The notes below the pieces were generated by a model. That model had not been told where the DNA came from. It ran no database searches and saw only the letters and a list, made by a program, of their open reading frames with translations. A DNA stretch of 64,000 bases from Amycolatopsis sp. 2-15 (GTDB lineage Bacteria; Actinomycetota; Actinomycetes; Mycobacteriales; Pseudonocardiaceae): positions 3,482,001 to 3,546,000 of the forward strand of contig NZ_CP127294.1 in NCBI RefSeq assembly GCF_030285625.1, given 5' to 3'. The translations under genes were made by a program, and so were the position numbers. Shown here piece by piece: positions 59,846 through 64,000 of this stretch. Numbering within the stretch: the stretch's first letter is position 1; every line of letters starts with the position of its first letter.

Positions 59846-60882
59846 TGCGCACCGCGACCACGGTCGAAGGGTCGGCCGGCTGGGCGGAGACGCTGGAGTT
59901 CGTGCTGGAGGCCGAAAAGCTCGGTCTCGACGTGTGCTGGGTCGCCGAAGCGTGGGGTTCCGACGCGCCGTCGGTGCTCGGCTTCCTGGCCGGGCGCACT
60001 TCGCGGCTGCAGCTCGGCTCCGGGATCATGCAGGTCGGCGTGCGCACGCCGGTCGCGGTGGCGCAGGCAGCGCTGACACTCGCCGAAATGTCCGGCGGCC
60101 GGTTTTCACTCGGCCTCGGACCGAGCGGGCCGCAGGTGATGGAAGGGCTGCACGGCGTGCCGTTCGCGAAGCCGCTCACGCGGATGCGCGAGACGGTGGA
60201 GATCGTGCGCAGCGCGTTCGCGGGGGAGAAGGTCTCCTTTTCCGGCAAGGCTTTCGAGATCCCGCTGCCCGGCGAGGCGCGGCCGATGCGGCTCTCGTCC
60301 AAACCCAATGAAGACATCCCCATTTACCTGGCGACGCTGTCGCCGAAGATGCTGGAGCTCACCGGCGAGGTCGCCGACGGCTGGCTGGGCACCAGCTTCG
60401 TGCCCGAAGGCGCGGCGGCGTACTTCAGCCACCTCGATGCCGGCCTCGCCAAGTCCGGCCGCGTGCGGAGCGACCTCGACGTGTGCCAGGGCGCGGAAGT
60501 CGCCTTCGCCTCCGACGAGGACGAGCTGCGTGCGATGGTGGGCTCTCGGAAGAAGGAACTAGCGTTTTCCTTGGGCGGCATGGGTTCCGCGAGCACCAAC
60601 TTCTACAACGACGCCTACAGCCGCCAGGGCTGGGCCGAGGTCGCCGCGGAGGTCCGCGACCGCTGGCAGTCCGGCGACCGCGACGGCGCCGCTTCCCTGG
60701 TGACGGACGAGATGGTCCTGGGCACCACGCTCATCGGCACCGAGGACATGGTGCGCGCCCGGCTGCGCGTCTGGCGCGACGCCGGCGTCGACACGGTGCG
60801 CCTCTATCCGTCAGGCGATTCGCTCGACGCTCAGCTGGCCACGCTCGGCCGCGCGCTGGAGCTGGTGCGGCAGGTGGGTTGA
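59845..60882 (+). CDS. LLM-class flavin-dependent oxidoreductase
   Basis: A 345-residue luciferase-like TIM-barrel monooxygenase or F420-dependent dehydrogenase. GSGIMQVGVRTPVAVAQAAL, the GGRFSLGLGPSGPQVMEG signature and RMRETVEIVRSAFAGEKV are typical. Whether it uses FMNH2 or F420 cannot be decided. It is translated with the SRPBCC protein, which may present its substrate; HxlR upstream may control both. Confidence 0.9.
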   Translation: MRTATTVEGSAGWAETLEFVLEAEKLGLDVCWVAEAWGSDAPSVLGFLAGRTSRLQLGSGIMQVGVRTPVAVAQAALTLAEMSGGRFSLGLGPSGPQVMEGLHGVPFAKPLTRMRETVEIVRSAFAGEKVSFSGKAFEIPLPGEARPMRLSSKPNEDIPIYLATLSPKMLELTGEVADGWLGTSFVPEGAAAYFSHLDAGLAKSGRVRSDLDVCQGAEVAFASDEDELRAMVGSRKKELAFSLGGMGSASTNFYNDAYSRQGWAEVAAEVRDRWQSGDRDGAASLVTDEMVLGTTLIGTEDMVRARLRVWRDAGVDTVRLYPSGDSLDAQLATLGRALELVRQVG

Positions 60883-60925
60883 TCGTTCGGTTTGTCTGCG
60901 CGACCCGGCCGTCTCCGGGATAGTG

Positions 60926-60947
60926 GGGCTCCCCGAACGAGGAGCCC
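60926..60947 (+). promoter_or_regulatory. Hairpin covering the ribosome site of the RibD-like gene
   Basis: GGGCTCC and GGAGCCC pair perfectly around an eight-base loop; the right arm contains the Shine-Dalgarno GGAG (60941-60944), eight bases before the ATG at 60952. It may lower translation, or serve as a terminator of the upstream gene. Confidence 0.4.
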
Positions 60948-60951
60948 TCCG

Positions 60952-61503
60952 ATGCGCAAGATCGTGTCCACGTTGTTCGTGTCGCTCGACGGCGTCGTCG
61001 AGGCGCCGGACCGCTGGTCGCTGTCGCACTGGACGCCCGAGCTCGAACGCATCGTCGGCGCCGGCTTGTCTGACGCCGACGCGATGCTGCTGGGCCGCGT
61101 GACCTACGAGGGGTTCGCCGAAGCGTGGCCCGGCCGCGCGGACGACCCCGGCGCGGAGTTCCTGAACAACGTCCGCAAGTACGTCGCGTCCACCACGCTC
61201 ACCGCCGTCGGCTGGCAGCACAGCACCTTGCTGCCGCGCGACCTCGAACCCGCGCTCCGCGACCTCAAGGCCGCCCCCGGCGGCACCATCCTCACCAGCG
61301 GCAGCGCGACGCTCGTGCGCTGGCTGCTCGCCCGCGGCCTCGTCGACGAGCTGGTCCTCCTGCAACACCCCGTCGTCGTCGGCACCGGCCGCCGCCTGTT
61401 CCCGGCCGACGGCCCGCACCTGGACTTCGCGCTGGAGCGGTCGCAGGTGTTCGGCAACGGCGTGGTGCAGCTCGTCTACCGTCCGGCCGAACCGCGCGCG
61501 TGA
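60952..61503 (+). CDS. Dihydrofolate reductase-like (RibD C-terminal) protein
   Basis: A 183-residue protein of the RibD-C/YwjB type: STLFVSLDGVVEAPDRW, AMLLGRVTYEGFAEAWPG, KYVASTTLTAVGW and LTSGSATLVRWLLARGLVDE. The fold binds NADPH, but the physiological substrate of this subgroup is unknown. It stands alone after the LLM gene, with 69 bases between them. Confidence 0.9.
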   Translation: MRKIVSTLFVSLDGVVEAPDRWSLSHWTPELERIVGAGLSDADAMLLGRVTYEGFAEAWPGRADDPGAEFLNNVRKYVASTTLTAVGWQHSTLLPRDLEPALRDLKAAPGGTILTSGSATLVRWLLARGLVDELVLLQHPVVVGTGRRLFPADGPHLDFALERSQVFGNGVVQLVYRPAEPRA

Positions 61504-61559
61504 TTTCGCGGCGCACGGCTCGGCTTTGGTCGCACTCGCCCGGCACCGCCCCAGCGCCT

Positions 61560-61640
61560 CAATGCGGCATTGGGTGCGTTGAGCGCACCGAACGCCGCAT
61601 TGGGTGCGTTGAGCGCACCGAACGCCGCATTGGGGCGCTC
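61560..61640. repeat. Palindromic repeat with exact 30-bp tandem duplication
   Basis: Bases 61571-61600 and 61601-61630 are identical. The whole has the arm CAATGCGGC and CGCACCGAACGCCGCATTGG, the same sequence family as the hairpin at 39934-39987, again between convergent genes (RibD-like and acyl-CoA ligase). Confidence 0.8.
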
Positions 61641-61676
61641 GGTGCGGCCCGATGCGACCGCGGGGGTGAGGCGCGG

Positions 61677-63203
61677 CTAGTTCACCTGCCGGTCCTGGCC
61701 CTCCCAGAACGGCTTGCGCAGCTTGAACTTCTGGATCTTCCCCGTCGCCGTGCGGGGGAGCTCGTCGAGGAAGTCCACGCGCTTCGGGCACTTGTAGCCG
61801 GCCAGGTGCCGGCGGCAGTGCGTGATCAGGTCCTCGGCCGTCACGGGGGTGCCGTCGGTGACCACCAGAGCCGTGACGAGCTCGCCCCACTTTGTGTCCG
61901 GGATGCCGATCACGGCGGCCTCGCGCACGGCCGGGTGGGAGTTCAGGGCGTCTTCCACCTCGATGGACGACACGTTCTCGCCGCCGGTGATGATCACGTC
62001 CTTCTTGCGGTCGGCGATGGAGAGGTAACCGTCCTCGAAGCGGCCACCGTCGCCGGTGTGGAACCAGTTGCCCGCCTGCACGCGGGCGGTTTCGTCCGGG
62101 TTCTCCCAGTAGCCCTCGAGGTTCATGTTCGACTGGACGAGCACCTCGCCGTCGTTGTCGATCGACACGCGCACGCCCAGCGCCGGCGCGCCCGCGCGGC
62201 CCAGGAGCTTGGCCTGCTCGTGGGTGTCGAGGTCCGCCCACTCCGAGCGGAAGCGGTTGACCGTGAGCAGCGGCGACGTCTCGGTGAGGCCGTAGATCTG
62301 GATGAACTCCCAGCCCAGCTCGGCGCGCACGCGTTCGATGGTGCGGGTGGGCGGCGGCGCGCCCGCCACGACGATCCGCACGCGGTCTCGGCCGGGTATC
62401 TCGCCGTCCCACTTCGCGGCGCCGTCGAGCGCCGCGGTGACCACGGCGGGTGCGGCGCACATGATCGTGACGCCGTGTTCCTCGACGCGGCGCAGGATCT
62501 CGGTGCCGTCGACCTTGCGCAGCACGATGTGCCGGGCGCCGAGGCCGGTGACGCCGTAGGGCATGCCCCAGCCGTTGCAGTGGAACATCGGGAGGGTGTG
62601 CAGCAGCACGTCGTTGTCGTTGAGCGTGGTGTGCAAGGCGAACGTGGTGGCGTTGAGCCAGAGGTTGCGGTGCGTCAGCTGCACGCCCTTGGGCCGCGCC
62701 GTGGTGCCCGAGGTGTAGTTGAGCGTGGCGGTGGCCGATTCGTCGGGCTGCCACGGCCGCGGGTCGCCGTCGCCGCCGAAGATCTGCTCGTCGTGCTCGC
62801 CGAGCACGAACACGTGCTTCGCGGTGACAGAGTCGAGCAGCGGTTTGAGCTCCGGGTCGATCATCACGACGTCGGCGCCCGAGTGCTCCACGATGTAGCG
62901 CACCTCCGCCGGCGCGAGGCGGAAGTTCACCGGCACCAGGATGCGGCCCCAGCCCGAAACCCCGAAGAACGACGTGAGCAGCCGAGCCGAGTTGTGCGAG
63001 ACGATCGCGACGCGGCCGCCGACGGGCACGCCCAGCGCGTCGAGGTTGGCGGCCTGCGCGCGGGCCCGCCGGGCCAGCTCGCGGTAGGTGATCGCGCCCC
63101 ACGAGGCGGCGGGCTGGTCGGGTTCGTCCACCACTGCGATCCGGTCCGGGTACACCGTTTCCGCGCGGTCGAGGAAATCGCGGACAGCGAGGTCGTAGAA
63201 CAC
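61677..63203 (-). CDS. Acyl-CoA ligase (AMP-forming)
   Basis: A 508-residue ANL enzyme: P-loop LNYTSGTTARPKG, the middle IYGLTETSP, hinge TGDGGRFEDGY and IADRKKDVIITGGEN, and catalytic lysine in TATGKIQKF. HCNGWGMPY and the ending KPFWEGQDRQVN fit the FadD-like medium/long-chain or fatty-acid ligase group. GTG at 63203 follows GAAGGGATC. It lies 91 bases downstream of the LuxR-type gene on the same strand. Confidence 0.9.
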   Translation of the reverse strand: MFYDLAVRDFLDRAETVYPDRIAVVDEPDQPAASWGAITYRELARRARAQAANLDALGVPVGGRVAIVSHNSARLLTSFFGVSGWGRILVPVNFRLAPAEVRYIVEHSGADVVMIDPELKPLLDSVTAKHVFVLGEHDEQIFGGDGDPRPWQPDESATATLNYTSGTTARPKGVQLTHRNLWLNATTFALHTTLNDNDVLLHTLPMFHCNGWGMPYGVTGLGARHIVLRKVDGTEILRRVEEHGVTIMCAAPAVVTAALDGAAKWDGEIPGRDRVRIVVAGAPPPTRTIERVRAELGWEFIQIYGLTETSPLLTVNRFRSEWADLDTHEQAKLLGRAGAPALGVRVSIDNDGEVLVQSNMNLEGYWENPDETARVQAGNWFHTGDGGRFEDGYLSIADRKKDVIITGGENVSSIEVEDALNSHPAVREAAVIGIPDTKWGELVTALVVTDGTPVTAEDLITHCRRHLAGYKCPKRVDFLDELPRTATGKIQKFKLRKPFWEGQDRQVN

Positions 63204-63294
63204 GTGCCGATCCCTTCGCGTCGAACGGGCAGCGCTGCCCGTGCGGCGATGATGCCCCCGCGGTGTCCACCCGGCCACCCCACAAAGAGGGTGC

Positions 63295-64000
63295 TCAGCC
63301 GAGCAGACCGGCCGCGCGGGCCCGGTTCACCGCCTGGATCCGGTTGCTGACGTCGAGCTTGCGCATGGCGTGTTTGAGGTACGACTTGACCGTGTTGGGC
63401 AGCAGCCCGAGCCGCTCGGAGATCTCGTCGTTGGTGCAGCCCTCGCTCACGAGCCGCAGCACGTCGAGCTCGCGCGGCGACAGCGTGATCCCCGGCGGTG
63501 CCTCGGCCGGACGCAGGCGTTCGCACACTTCGAGCAGCCGCGCGCGGGCCTCGTCGTCGTGCATCGAACCGGCGATCGCGAGGAGCTCGGCGCGCAGGTC
63601 GTGGTGCTCGCCCAGCGGCGGTGCCGCCACGCGGCGCCGGACTTCTTCCTCGACCTCGATGTCCCGCTCCAGCCGCGCGACGACAGCGCTCGCCGCGCGC
63701 AGGATCCGGTCGCCGAAGGTGATCGAGTCACGCGTCGCCGCATACAGAACCGCGCGCGTCGACGCGCCTACGCGCACCGGCAGGGCGACCATCGCCCGCA
63801 GCCGCTCCGGCGCGACGGCGCGGTCGTACTTGTGCGTGATGCCCTGCGCGTTGAGGTAGTCGATGACCGTCGACGGCCGCCCGAGCGCCACAGCCTTGCC
63901 GCCCAGCCCGGCGCCGGTGTCGACGCGGAGGTGCTGCAGCGAGCCCGTGGCCGTGCCGCGCAGCTGGTCGATCACGAGGGTCCGCGAGCCCGCCGACACG
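63295..64000 (-). CDS. GAF-LuxR-type transcriptional regulator, 5' truncated
   Basis: At least 234 residues, open to the window edge. The N-terminal part resembles the end of a GAF-like sensor (LQHLRVDTGAGLGGKAVALG), followed by a coiled region and a C-terminal LuxR HTH (LSPRELDVLRLVSEGCTNDE, ISERLGLLPNTVKSYLKHAM). The start lies beyond 64000 because the GAF domain is incomplete. It may regulate the acyl-CoA ligase downstream of it. Confidence 0.85.
   Translation of the reverse strand, partial: VSAGSRTLVIDQLRGTATGSLQHLRVDTGAGLGGKAVALGRPSTVIDYLNAQGITHKYDRAVAPERLRAMVALPVRVGASTRAVLYAATRDSITFGDRILRAASAVVARLERDIEVEEEVRRRVAAPPLGEHHDLRAELLAIAGSMHDDEARARLLEVCERLRPAEAPPGITLSPRELDVLRLVSEGCTNDEISERLGLLPNTVKSYLKHAMRKLDVSNRIQAVNRARAAGLLG

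Noticed and set aside
60811..63285. 824-residue reverse frame through the acyl-CoA ligase region
   Set aside because: Different frame from the recognised ligase at 61677-63203; reads through the palindromic repeat and the RibD-like gene in antisense.

Overview
The window is high-GC actinomycete chromosome, most likely Pseudonocardiaceae and probably Amycolatopsis. The grounds are the uniformly high third-position GC, the frequent GTG and TTG starts, an intact four-gene conservon (kinase, Roadblock, DUF742, GTPase), an LCP-family wall ligase, many TetR/HxlR/GntR regulators, and short palindromic elements repeated between convergent genes. No rRNA, tRNA, integrase, transposase or CRISPR array was seen. 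The genus is an inference.

Layout. 1-9.6 kb: the 3' part of a Baeyer-Villiger-type flavoprotein monooxygenase, two strong terminators, an XRE regulator, an LCP protein, an unusual phospholipase A2/acyltransferase-3 fusion, a membrane diguanylate cyclase and an MFS exporter. The 0.7-kb gap at 7.7-8.4 kb carries tandem miniature ORFs. 10-15.4 kb: an SDR, a long-chain acyl-CoA ligase, a TenA-like gene coupled to kynureninase, and a small membrane protein. 15.6-19.6 kb: the conservon, with a near-consensus promoter and two upstream palindromes. 19.6-24.5 kb: DoxX, Nudix, HAD, alpha/beta hydrolase with DUF998, and a membrane metallophosphoesterase. 22.9-25.8 kb is the repeat-rich, gene-poor part: a degenerate ~114-bp repeat, a DUF222 remnant, and a ~490-bp minisatellite built of 55-bp and 125-bp units.

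25.8-32.2 kb is a tightly coupled reverse-strand catabolic operon: MHS transporter, GntR regulator, PEP mutase/isocitrate lyase-family lyase, cyclic amidohydrolase, cysteine hydrolase and fumarate reductase-like flavoprotein. An inverted repeat precedes it. It looks like uptake, ring opening, deamidation and cleavage of a cyclic amide, imide or ureide.

34.8-50.1 kb is a second catabolic region. A butanediol dehydrogenase-like and acyl-CoA dehydrogenase operon diverges from a fused E1 alpha/beta dehydrogenase. An enoyl-CoA hydratase/TetR pair diverges from an eight-gene run: an 88-aa orphan, HyuA, HyuB, a CMD-like protein, SDR, SDR, acyl-CoA ligase and SDR.

50-64 kb holds regulator-controlled units, many with visible palindromic operators: a YhgE/Pip-like transporter with TetR, an NmrA-type reductase with HxlR, a lytic transglycosylase, GNAT with TetR, a GlxA-type AraC regulator beside a frameshifted cupin, HxlR, SRPBCC with an LLM oxidoreductase, a RibD-like reductase, an acyl-CoA ligase and a truncated GAF-LuxR regulator.

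The most unusual signals are the repeated six-codon ORFs at 8.0-8.3 kb, the 25.3-25.8 kb minisatellite, the PLA2/acyltransferase fusion and the shared palindromes at convergent gene ends.
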